Source of the DNA: Linderina pennispora
Taxonomy: Eukaryota > Kickxellomycota > Kickxellomycetes > Kickxellales > Kickxellaceae
Direction of reading: 5' to 3'
NCBI RefSeq assembly: GCF_002104995.1
Contig: NW_024468260.1
Coordinates: 558,001 to 622,000 of the forward strand
Length of the DNA stretch: 64,000 nucleotides
The position numbers and the translations under genes were made by a program. The first letter of the stretch is position 1, and each line of letters starts with the position of its first letter. This document shows positions 52,768 through 63,451 of this stretch, one piece after another. The notes under the pieces were generated by a model. The model ran no database searches. It was given only the letters and a program-made list of their open reading frames with translations, and had not been told where the DNA came from.

Positions 52768-55700
52768 CTACTTCACATATGCAGTTTTTAGCTGTTCTAC
52801 TTCCGCCAGCGACTTCATAACAACCTTTCCTTTTTGGTTACATGTGTCACCCTGTATGAGCATGCGGCCTTGCTTCATGCCAATGTGCTTTAGCTTGGTC
52901 TCGAGGTGATCGCCTGGGAGGACCATCCAAGTAAACTCAGTTTCAAATGACCTGACATGCTCAGGGATACTGTCAGCAACGTATTTCTCTACCAGTGCTC
53001 TGGTCGATCGCAGAGGTCCACATTCCATGCACAATCGTGTCTGGTAGTCCAACATAGTCAGCGATGTATGGATTCGTGTGGATCGTGTTGTAGTCCCCAG
53101 ATGCACGTGCATATACCCAGTTATCTGTTGGTGCAGTTACTGACATACCCAAATCACCCTCGGGTGCAGTGATACTGTAGCCACCCTGTGTCGAACATGC
53201 AGCTCTCGCTGAGCGACGCAGAGTTGTTTTCAAGATACTCAACCACCGAACTCCCTAGCAACCGTCGGCATCTTCGTAGTCAACATGCGCAATGAGCAGC
53301 CGCTTGTTATTTGGCTGTACCAGGTACACTGGCCCGGTGCTAGCAACATGCGAGTACATGACGTCTGTCCGGTAACGATATGAGGATTCCAGTTCAAACT
53401 CCAAAACCGACCCTGGAAACAACCTGGTGTTTTGAGGGTTCCTTGCATACAAACCAGGGTTTCGAGTTGAGCACAGCAACGTCATCGGACAGGATTTGTA
53501 CATACACCGGTACATATGCTCGGTGGTATTGCGGAACTGCTGATGTGGCAGAACTGGATTCTTGCGAACCAGAGCATCAGTATACACTGTACCTACTTGG
53601 GTGCTGCCACAGTAGAATTTTGCTACAAAGCGCATTTTCCTGCCAGCCCTGGTGTTGTATACAGATGCAAGTTGGATCCTTGGCCTCAACCGAGTCACCA
53701 GTGTGCAGCATATTGTCGTTATATCAGTTCTGTCTTGTTTCGACAGGTGGACCAGATCCAGTATTCCAGCATCATATGGCGGTGCCGATAGGATAGAAAC
53801 AATTTTCGGCCAGGCGATATTGAACAGGATGTCCATCGGTGCCTGTGCTTGATGGCCAGGGTCGATGCCTATACTGGACCATGGCATTCCCAACGCTGTG
53901 GCAGAATTTCTGGACCATTTCTGGCGAGATCAGATATGGCTCGGTCCTTAGCACAATCTGTGGATTGTTGTAGTCAATATTGACCCGCTCTACCTCCGCT
54001 GATGTCGCTTGGTGGAACCAAGGAAAAACTGGTTGCAGAGACGCTCACTGCGGCCATCCATTATCTCCACAATCATACTTGCTGGTGTATCTGGAGAGTA
54101 GCGGTAGAGTAGAGCCAGGTCACACGCTACCTCGTTGACATAATGGTGCAGTTCAACGCGAATAACAGAATCCAGCATTGATCGTGATGCTGACACCATA
54201 TATGCTGTTGCTCCCAGATATCTCGAGGCAGGTCGGGACTCCATTGCTTTCAGTAACAATGACTGTCTGTCCCAACCTGTGGACGGAGCACATGCTGGAT
54301 GCTATTCGGAATGAGTTTAGTGCCTAGCGTGATTGATGGTGCAAGGTCAAAAGAGCTCGTAGCCAAGAGTTTTGTAGGACCAGCTAGCACATCGAATCCA
54401 CTTCTCTTGGCTTCGGTAGGGGCCCAGTAGCATCTTGAATGGTATAGATACGCGTTGAACCATCGGCTGACACTGACATAGTGGGGTGTACAGGCACAGG
54501 ATTAGGACTTGCCTCTATGCACTCAGCCGTAGTGGATACCATTGCCGATACTATCTCTGGCGGCATCCTAAGCGCTTGAACCATATAGGTGTCCGATCTG
54601 GGTCTGGACCAGCTGCATGCCTGTAGCAGCAAGTTTCGGACCAAACCGATCAGCCCAGCATGTAGCCGAAAAGATACTGGCAAATATCATGCTTGAAGAG
54701 ATCAGGCTTCTGGATCCCAACTTGGCCATGTGGGTCGGCTACCAGAGAGCCCTCAGGGATCACAGTCACTCCTGCACCTTGAACAAGGGAATGCGTCAGC
54801 ATGGCAAAAGGGACTGACTGTGCCAGGACTGAAGTCGACAATATGCGTAGCATCAGTCCTTGCTGATGACTGCTGGCCAGTTAACTTGCAAGATGCAGAT
54901 GCTCTCGATCAGCGATTTGGTGAGATTGGCATCGCTGCGGAGATCATGGCCAGTCGGTGGTAGAGCTGACAGGCAGGCGCAGCTTGACAGAGTCAAATAA
55001 GCCATCCCTTTTGTAGAGCATATTTGTATGCCTCCTCGGCTGCCGAGCGAAGGAAGGCTGCAGTGGCAGGGAACGGTAGTGTTCAGATAAGGTAATTTGC
55101 ACTTTGGGCTTGCGTTGCGAGTAGAGCAAGTGCGACTGGTCGCTGTCCTCTGGTGCACATTGCTGGCGAACGTACTTGGCAAACATGGCAACAGACTCAG
55201 CAATGCCTGAGACAACAAACACAGAATGTCCGTTGATAAGCCCCAATGCGAACCTTGGAGTCAGCCGAATTGGTTCCTTGGTTGAAATCGTCGATAAACT
55301 GCTGGAGTCTATTCTGAGGCAGTAGGCTGAATGCAGCCATAGGGGATGGGTGTCCCCCATGCTCAAGTTCATCGTCCAATATTGCCTTGGAAACGTGGCT
55401 GAGAGGAATTCCGGCTTGCATTTTCCAGCCTGCGGCTAGGAGAATGCCCAAAGCCTTTTCAGCACAGCCATACAAGGAGTCCTGGTCAGTTACTGATGCA
55501 AAGGCAGCGGCAATGTGAATGCCGATGCTATGGCCAATCGCACCTACTTGAAAGAAATAGAGAGAAGAGTTAGTGCATATAAGCTTGCATACCTATTTGT
55601 AGTCTGCAAGCAAGGGGGGGTTACCTCTGAATAAAGTGGTCAGCTCGCCTGGGTCAATTCTAAGTGTCTTGTATAAGACAACCAGATGCATTAACTGGAA

Positions 55701-56468
55701 AAGTCCGATGAATGGGAACGCAATCGGCGCCGCATGAAGATGCTGAGTGGCTGGTGCAGTTTCTGGCTTGAGCAACCACCCGACAAAGTCCAGTGGCTGC
55801 TCAAGAGTGCCGTCCAGGACAAGGTCCATCGACTCTTGGTGGAGAAAACGCGACATGTACTCCACAAAGTCGCTAAGAAGCGGATGGTAGACATCAAACA
55901 GCCATGCTGCATCGTCCATAAAGTTAGGTGCTCCGCTCTGACCGCCAAATTGAGCAATGGTCTTGAGACTAGGTGACGAGAAAAGTGCCGGGAGACGAAC
56001 ATCGGGAAGCTGCTGATGGGCCTCAAGGAGAGACCAGGCTGAATAGTAGCCCTTCAGGACGATGCGCGACTGCTCAACGGAGAGTTTGTGCTGCTGAACA
56101 ATGGCGTGGATGTCGTCCATTGAGCAATACATGGCATGGGAAACCCTTGAACACTGAGATAGCGACATCAGGGCTTCTGGTGCTGCAGTAGAGGATAAAT
56201 TTGGCCAGGGTCACGATGCTGGTGGAAAGCGGCTCAGGTCTGCCCGTTGGTGAATGCAAATGCTAGCTCAGGTTGCAGCAGAATGGTGCTCAGGCTGGAC
56301 AGAAATGTCAAAGCTGACACCTGACAAATTGAGGACCACAATGGTAGGTGGGTTCTTGTTCATATGAGTTATTGAGTTAAATAAATATGTTGCTTGAGAT
56401 ACGTTTGGATAGCCTTTCAAACTGGTTGATAGGAGGGATGATGATTTGACATGGAGTTGTCTACGCAT
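52768..56468 (-). pseudogene. Abridged fatty-acid synthase beta relative (AT and dehydratase parts only)
   Basis: Related to the FAS beta chain (Fas1), usually about 2,000 residues; here about 1,200. Visible, in order: N-terminal region (56468-56170), acetyltransferase (MDDIHAIVQQHKLS...FIGLFQLMHLVVLYKTL), its nucleophile elbow FRGAIGHSIG formed across an 81-bp GTAACC...TAG intron (55624-55544), LGLINGHSVFVVSG, and DFSPG. The text then jumps to the linker (TKLIPNSIQHVLRP, MIVEIMDGRSERL), the FCHSVGN/APMD block and the MaoC-like dehydratase (RASGDYNTIHTNPY, IVHGMWTS, MVLPGDHLETKLKHIGM). It ends AYVK-stop, where Fas1 continues into the malonyl/palmitoyl-transferase. The enoyl-reductase and that transferase are absent. 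Several frame breaks occur. It is a decayed paralogue or a remodelled short protein; AT serine and dehydratase Asp/His are retained. Confidence 0.8.
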
Positions 56469-57363
56469 GGTCGCATTTCTATAGCTGCTCTTGAGTTAGC
56501 AGCAGCTTGTTCCAGGCACTATTCGCCTTACCGCCTAAATGCTCGCACCTTATTATAACCAAGTCTAGTCCAAACTTGCAATGTGGCACCATTGTTACCA
56601 CACTCATAACAACGCCCATTCTCTCGTAGCACACTAGCTCAATATTTAGGGGCGCAATTTGCTGACACTGACGGATCAGTATAGCACTTTGGAATTGCCC
56701 CTATTATCACAGCCATCTATTGCCTACCATCCCTTAAACGCTGGCTCTATTGACATGACAAAAATGCCCGTTGAACTGAGGCGCAGAAATATACAAAAAG
56801 CATAGTTGACTATTCAGCATACTGTACCTGTGGTCGACTGCTTTGCTAGGGATCTTAGCTACTGAGAGCCAGATCCAAGCCCAATGTCATCAAGAATACT
56901 TTCAGCAGGAGCTGGCTTTCAGACAAGTCCATAGCCCGCTTGCTGTGTGTCTAGTTGCGTACGTATCATATGCACACAGCAGCCCCTTTCCATAGGCGCG
57001 GTTAATAATGGTACTATATGGAGGAGTGCATCGTCAGCGCATTGGCAGAGCGTATGTATGACACTGTTATGCAATGGTCATGTGTGTGCAGTGCATGATC
57101 CAGTACTTGCGTTGCCATGGCGTAAATATTTCCCCTATCCCTGCACACACCCTCTTCAGATTCAGATGCCTAGACCAGCAATCTTTCATGCGCTGCCACG
57201 TCAGCACCAACACAGGCTGCTCTTATATAGCCCTACCCACATCGGAATTGCAGCGAAAGCGGAATGAAGTATAAATATCTTTTTTCCCAAGTTTATTTTT
57301 CACACCAAAAACCACAGATCCTGCACTTCAAAAATATTGACATAGGAAAAACATCATCACAAT
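56469..57363. other. Intergenic region, FAS-beta relic / repeat-protein divergent promoters
   Basis: About 900 bp, AT-rich; only short ORFs, none supported. Confidence 0.5.
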
Positions 57364-59789
57364 ATGCCGATTCCGTCGATCACTCTTGCGCCGATCATTC
57401 TATGTGCTGGCGCGATATCCTACAAGATGGGCGAGGACAGTGCGGAGCGTAGTGTTCGGCGTAGGGAGGAGATGAGCAGCTCGTTTGACTTTGGTACCGG
57501 CCAACAGGGCGACACCAGTGACAGGTCACCAGCGTCAAGGACAGAGTTTTGTGCCGACTAGCCAGCTTACTCGCTCTGAGCAGAGCTCGGCTGCCAGCTC
57601 GATTGGGCTCAGCGATGAGCATCGCAGCGGGTATCCGCGCACAACCAGCGAGATCGAGGGCTCTGGATGGCTGAACCGCACTGCTCGTAGCATTACAGGC
57701 GACCTTGGGCCCCATCGAGCACGTTCCGGAGGCTCATTCCACATGGAGATCAGGCCCAAACATCGCTATCGTACGAGGCCAACCGAATGAGAGGCTCGCG
57801 CGCACCGCTTTCTGAAACAAAGGGGTGGGTACCAGAAACACAGTCAAGTAAGTCGGCTCCGTCGTCAGATTCTAGTTCAAGTGCGTCATTGGGCTTGGTC
57901 CTGGATCACCAAGGACGATGTGGAGCAGTCCAGTGCGTCTATCAAAAAGGCGGCTCAGGCATCCACTGGTCCAGAATTCAGGCAGCTGGTGGCGGCTGGT
58001 TCTGGGAGAGAGGAGCTAGTGCTACTGACGAGCCCAGTTCCAAGCGCACCATTGCTTCTTCCAAGGAGACAGCCAAGGATATTGGATCTGGACGACGGCT
58101 GGCTGTTTGGTGGTGCCGCTACACCGACCGACGAGCTCAAGGCCAAGACAAACTCGGCCAGTAACTCTGCTGCCAATGCAGCAAATGGGGCCCGTGATTG
58201 GTTTCACAGCACCAGGGATACAGCCGGACAGGCTGTAAACAAAGCATCTCGTACGACCAAGGACTCTGTCGATTCGGCGAAAAAGGCTGCTGATGAGGCC
58301 GCATCCAAAGCCAGCGGCTGGTTCTGGGGCAAGAAGGCAGACGCTGACAAGGCAGCGCAGGACACCAGAGATTCGGTCAAGAATGCTGCCGATGATGCCA
58401 GTGGTTGGTTTAGGGGCAAGAAGGCTGAGGCTGACAGGGCCATGCAGGACACAAAGGCGACTGTCAAGGAGAAAGCAGATACCGCGGCAGATGCAGTCAA
58501 TGATACCGCTGACGACGCTAAGAGTTGGTTCTGGAACACGAAGGCGGATGCAGACAAGGCAGCGCAGGACACCAGGGATTCCGTCAAGGAAACGATGAGT
58601 TCTGCTACTGACTCTATCAGGGGTACTGCTGATGATGCCAGTGGTTGGCTCTGGGGCAAGAAGACGGAGGCCGACCAGGCGACAGCCAATGCTGCCGACG
58701 CTGTGAAGGACCAAGCCAACTCTGCACAGGCTGCTGTTGGGGACGCCGCATCCAAGACAAGCGGATGGTTCTGGGACAAGAAGGCAGATGCAGACAAGGT
58801 AGTTCAAGACGCCAGAAATTCGGTCGAGACAGCTGCCGATACTGCCACTGCCACTGTCAAGAATGCTGCCGATGATACTGGAGACTGGTTGTCGGCCAAG
58901 AAGACTGATGCCGGGCGAGCTACACAGGATGCAGCAGACTCAGTTAGGGACTACTGCTAGTGATGTCCGCGGATGGATGTCTCACAAGGCCGACGAGGCC
59001 AAGCAAGCAGCTGAAGATACAAGCAGCTCTAGGGCTGCAAACTACAACTCGTTCTGGAATAACAGCCAGCGCAGCGAGGGACCTGCTCATGATGGAGGCG
59101 CCAGTGCCGGTGATCTTGCTGCGTCGTCCAGGGCGTTTGCGTCTGCTTCTGGGTTCAATGCGACACGAGCATCGGCTGGCGGACACTCGCGCACCACCTC
59201 CGATCCCGGCGCATGGAGCGGATCATCCGCCACGCATGATATGGAGCTCCCAGGCGGCCTCAGCAGCTCGGCGATTGGCGGGGGAAGAGCTCGGCGCCTC
59301 TCTGCATCAGATGCATTGTCGCCAACAAGCCTGTCCGGCGGCACCTGGACCGACACTGCGGAGGGTGGCGCTGGCCTTAGCAAGCCCATTGCCCGGAAGG
59401 ACTCGCTGATCTCATCGGACAAGCCGGCAGCTGCCGAGGGCAGCCGCACGGATGTGCTCAAAGACAACTCTGTTTTGCAGGCACTCGACAGCAAGTTCAA
59501 TGAGGCCAGGTCGCTGCTCCTGCAGACCACCAGCGACATAAAGGCTGCGGCCATTGACGCTGGTGAGGCCGCGTCTGGCCGAATCAGGGCTGTTGCTGAA
59601 AAGGTAAGCCTGCCCACACTCGGTTCCTCTGGTGCTACGTCTGCCACCGGTGGACTGTCGGCGGCCAACAACAGTGGCAGGCCCCAGGGAATTGTCACCG
59701 GTGACGACAGCGAGCGCCCAGCCAACCACCAGTACAGGTTCGTTGAAATTGAGTCGCACATTCCTGTGCTCTCTTCAAAGTCAGACTAG
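57364..59789 (+). CDS. Tryptophan-anchored amphipathic repeat protein (LEA/perilipin-like), frame-broken
   Basis: Family not recognised. Starts with a hydrophobic segment (MPIPSITLAPIILCAGAIS), then a Ser-rich region. A long Ala/Asp/Lys-rich helical domain (about 57880-58990) has repeats of the type GWFWGKKADADKAAQD and TRDSVKNAADDAS. A Ser/Gly-rich tail ends with a helical block (LDSKFNEARSLLLQTTSDIKAAAIDAGEA) and IPVLSSKSD. Composition resembles LEA_4 proteins and lipid-droplet coat proteins, which fold into membrane-bound helices. About six frame breaks, for example one extra G at VR-TTASDVRGWM near 58948. Joined length is about 800 residues. Function is not assigned. Confidence 0.68.
58196..58990 (+). 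repeat. Trp-phased 40- and 29-residue repeats
   Basis: The TGG codon of each xW(F/L/M) motif lies at 58199, 58319, 58406, 58526, 58646, 58766, 58886 and 58974. Intervals are 120, 87, 120, 120, 120, 120 and 88 bp; the last contains the extra G of a frame break, so it is 87. Repeats are therefore 40 or 29 residues and differ by exactly 11. Confidence 0.9.
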
Positions 59790-60405
59790 GACAGTTGCTT
59801 TTCCTCGCCCCATTTCTGCCCTCAGTATTCACAGTGTGACTCCAATGAAAATAAATCGTGCTTATCCACAGACGAATGCCGCATTGTGGCTCCCCCGGTC
59901 TCCACACAGTCCACACAAAGGGGCCTGCCATTGTCGTGCGCGACCGCAGGCTGCCCCCTGCCCTCTGGATAGCGCAGGCGGGTTGGTCGGCTGTAAAAAT
60001 AGGCGAGCCTGGTACGAGTCTGCCAAAACAATAGCTGGATCCCAGGCATATCCTGCACCGGGTTCGTTCTGTTTGCAAGGATCTGCAAAACGACGAAGGG
60101 AGACATGCACAGTGTGCCAATCCCTTTATTGCTCTCGATTCGGACTGGCACGAATGTCTTTTGCTCTCGCTCCTTTGCAGTTTCCTCTTTAGCTTCTGCG
60201 CTTCTTCTTCTTTTTACCTTCTGCCGTGTGCGTTGCTTGTCTCCTTCTCCTTCCGTATATACCTCGATAACACCTCACGCTCCTCGTTTCCTCGCCTCGT
60301 TTTCTCCTGAACCACAGCCTGGACGACTGAAGGCAACAATATCCTAATCCCCCTCCTCACTTCTCTTTCATTAACGCCCCCATTCATTTCTATCCCCTTT
60401 CAATA
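59790..60405 (+). other. Intergenic region upstream of the trypsin-like protease
   Basis: About 615 bp; the last 250 bp are strongly pyrimidine-rich. No supported gene. Confidence 0.5.
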
Positions 60406-62161
60406 ATGCTTGCCCGCATGAACATTGGTCTCTGCGGACTGCTGGCCTGTGCATTGAGCGGTGCATCTGCCTTGCCAGGGTCCGAGCGCCTCATTGGAGG
60501 CTCAACAGCGCCGTCGGGCATGTTCCCATTCATTGTGCATTTGTTTAAGAACGGCAACCCGTACTGCGGCGGCACGCTCATTGACTACCAGTGGGTAGTG
60601 ACAGCCGCGCATTGCGTTGCTGACAAAGACGACTCCAAGTCTGGAGCAGGCAGCTTCACTACAGCCAGTGCATCCGACTACAAGGTCGGCTATGGCACCA
60701 ACAGCGGCAGCCTAGAGAACTCGGTTGACGTAGAGTCGATTATCGTGAACACGGCGTTCGATCCAGTCTGGTATACGGTAAGTTTGACCCCTTTCTGCAT
60801 CTGTCTCCATGTGGTTTCCTGCTCCTTGTAGATTTCTATCGCCTGGAAGGAAAGCCGCTAATTGCCAGCTGTACATTCAAGCCGTCCATGCGTCGTTGGT
60901 CCTGTTGCTCATTTTTCTGCTGCAAATCCCCCCTTTTGTCGATGAAAACAATTATCGGCTTTTCCGCTCATTTTCTTCGTCAACACTGCCTTCATGCCCG
61001 CGGCTAGGCTGTTAACGAGATGTGCAGGGGGTGGGACCGTTTGGTGGGAGCTCCGCATATTATTTTCTGCAGCACCAGCCCATGCCGAGCTAATTTCGGC
61101 TGCATGGGTGCATTCCACACTTCTCTGCCGGGAGAATCCCCATCCCCTGCCCGCAGCTGCATAGATTCATGAAAACGGCTTGCTAATTCAACACTCTTTT
61201 GCTGTAGTCTGACATCGCCCTGATCAAGCTCAGCGTCAATGATGACATCATAAAGAAGGCGAAGACAATCAGCATCAGCACAGCGGGTGTGTCGGCAGGC
61301 CAAACCATGATCACTGCCGGGTGGGGCCAGTCCAGCAACGACAACTCTGCGCAGTCCAACCAGCTCATGTACGCTGGCCTTGTGACAGCCGACGACGAGA
61401 CATGCAAGAAGGGAGCAGGTGACTGGAACGGTCAAAATGGACGCTATGTGTGCACCAGCTTCTCGACCGCACCAGGTATCGGAACCTGTTTCGGCGACTC
61501 TGGCGGTCCCCTGCTGCTCAACTCTGGCAGCGGCTACACACTCATGGGCCTGGTCAGCTTCGATGTCAACACCAAGGACTCGTCAAACACGCGGTGCGCG
61601 CAGGATGGCAATGTCAGTTATTTCACGCGCGTTTCGTCGTACCTGTCGTTCATCAGCAGTGAGACCGGAATCAGCGACTCGACGCTGGTTGGCAATAGCT
61701 CGCCTGTGCACCACAGCAGCGACAACTCTACCAGCACCTCGGATAACTCGTCGAACAACTCAGACAACTCCTCCAAGTCGGAGAGCTCGGACTCTGACGA
61801 CAAGAAGGACTCGGACAAGAAGGACTCGGACAACAAGGATAGCAAGAACAGTTCTGGCAGTGATTCTAGCAAGAGCTCAGGATCCTCGTCAAACGGAAAG
61901 GCCACGGACAAGTCTGTCAGCGGTGGCAGCGCTGCGACTGCTGCCTCGGACGATGGCAATGACGATGATGATAGTGAGCAGAGCGGCAGCGCTGGTGGCA
62001 GCAGCAACAAGTCATCGGCACCCAAGTCATCGGGAGCCAAGTCGTCTGGTGCCAAGGCAACAGACTCGGCTGCCGCCGATAACCAGGGAAATGGTGCGGC
62101 GTCTACTGCCACTGTTGGTTCCGCGTCGCTGGTCCTCGCCATCCTAGCAGTGCTCATCTAG
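60406..62161 (+). CDS. Secreted trypsin-like (S1) serine protease with GPI-type tail
   Basis: Two exons, 60406-60777 and 61208-62161, give 441 residues; the 430-bp GTAAGT...TAG intron is long for this window. A signal peptide (GLCGLLACALSGASALPG) is followed by the mature start LIGGSTAPSGMFPF, resembling IVGG. Triad: His in VVTAAHC, Asp in SDIALIKL (first codons of exon 2), Ser in CFGDSGGPLL. After residue about 300 comes a Ser/Asn/Asp/Lys-rich spacer, then a hydrophobic C-terminus (TVGSASLVLAILAVLI) of the kind removed during GPI anchoring. The mature enzyme would then sit at the plasma membrane or wall. Frame intact. Confidence 0.92.
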
Positions 62162-62377
62162 AATAGATCTCATTTCTCCTCATAACTTTTGTCTCTTCTG
62201 ACATATTGTGCTGCTGTCTTTCTACACTTCCCCTATGCAACTTTTAGCAAACCCCCTTCCCTCTATTCCGCCACCCTTTTACACCTATACCTTATCACCC
62301 CAAGATGATACCCGCCCTAATGAATCTTATAAACTAGCATTTCTTCATCTAACAAACGAATGAAGTTGAATAATTAC

Positions 62378-63451
62378 TTATTTGGCATCTCCAACCTCAA
62401 TGGCATAGGCCAGCGCAATCCTGACAAACTTGAGCAAGGTGGGGGAAGTTGACGGTGTCCAGGGTGTCACGCGTCGTGTGGATGTTGCTGTTGCCATCGA
62501 GGTACTGGTTCTCGAACGGAATAGACGACCGCACACCACCCCTGTTCCAGCTAGCATGGTCACTGCAACCATATCCGCACTGGAAATTGATAGCCGGCAG
62601 ATCGGTGTATGTCGTGACAATCTTGCGCACAAGGTCATTGGACGTGGGGTCAGTGTAATCAGTAACAATGCCGACAGCCGGGGGGTTAGCCGGGTAACCG
62701 GTCATGTCAAACTGGATGTCAGCAACAACCTGCTTGCTCCGGTAAGCACTGACGACATCAGACGAACCGAGCAGACCACCCTCCTCACCAGCATACCAGT
62801 GGAACTCGATGGTGCGGGCAGGCTTCAGACCGCTGGCCACCAGCACACGCAGGGCCTCAAGAATGGTGACAGTGCCCGAGCCATCGTCGTCGGCACCCGG
62901 GGCTCTGCCCGTGGATGGGCTGCCCTGGTTGATGCTGTCCTGGTGAGCCGAGATCACAACAATCTCGCTAGGCCTTGGTGGTACCCGGGATGCGGGCGAT
63001 GATGCTTGACTGCGGGAAGCGGTGAGCGAAACGGCTGCACGTCAATGCCCGGCACAGTGCTCTTGATGGTGTTGAGCAGCCAGGTGCTGGAGGTCTTGCC
63101 GTTGTTGGAGTTGTAGTACCTGTTTGTGAACTGGGTGAAGTTGGTCAGCACAGACTTGGGCACAGCGTCAGAGATCTTGGGGATTGCAGCGTTGACCTGG
63201 GTCTGGTGAGTCAGCGTGGTAGGGAAGTCGAGAGCGGCAAAGCTGCTGGCACGCTGAAGGTCCTGGGTATCGGTGATGTCGATGAAGCCCTTGTGCTGGG
63301 CGATGAGCTCGAAGATCTGCTTCTCGTTCAGCCACTTCTTCTCGGTCTCGCTGGTCTGGATGAGACGCTTGGACGAGTAGATGTTGTCGGACGCGGCAAA
63401 CACGGAGCTGGCTGACAGGGCCAGCGCGAAGAGGACAGAGACAGCTCTCAT
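62378..63451 (-). CDS. Secreted M28 leucine-aminopeptidase-type metallopeptidase, frame-broken
   Basis: Signal peptide MRAVSVLFALALSASSVFA and a pro-region (KRLIQTSETEKKWLNEKQI) precede the M28 domain. Di-zinc ligands: His in ISAHQDS, Asp in GADDDGSG, Glu pair in GEEGG, Asp in FDMTGYP and His in NIHTTRDTLD; the Cys pair CGYGC is typical of secreted members. Three breaks fit one extra base each: TTT at 63029-63031, CC at 62971-62972, CCCCC at 62441-62445 (minus-strand sense). Joined length is about 356 residues. It faces the trypsin-like protease, stops 216 bp apart. Confidence 0.9.
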
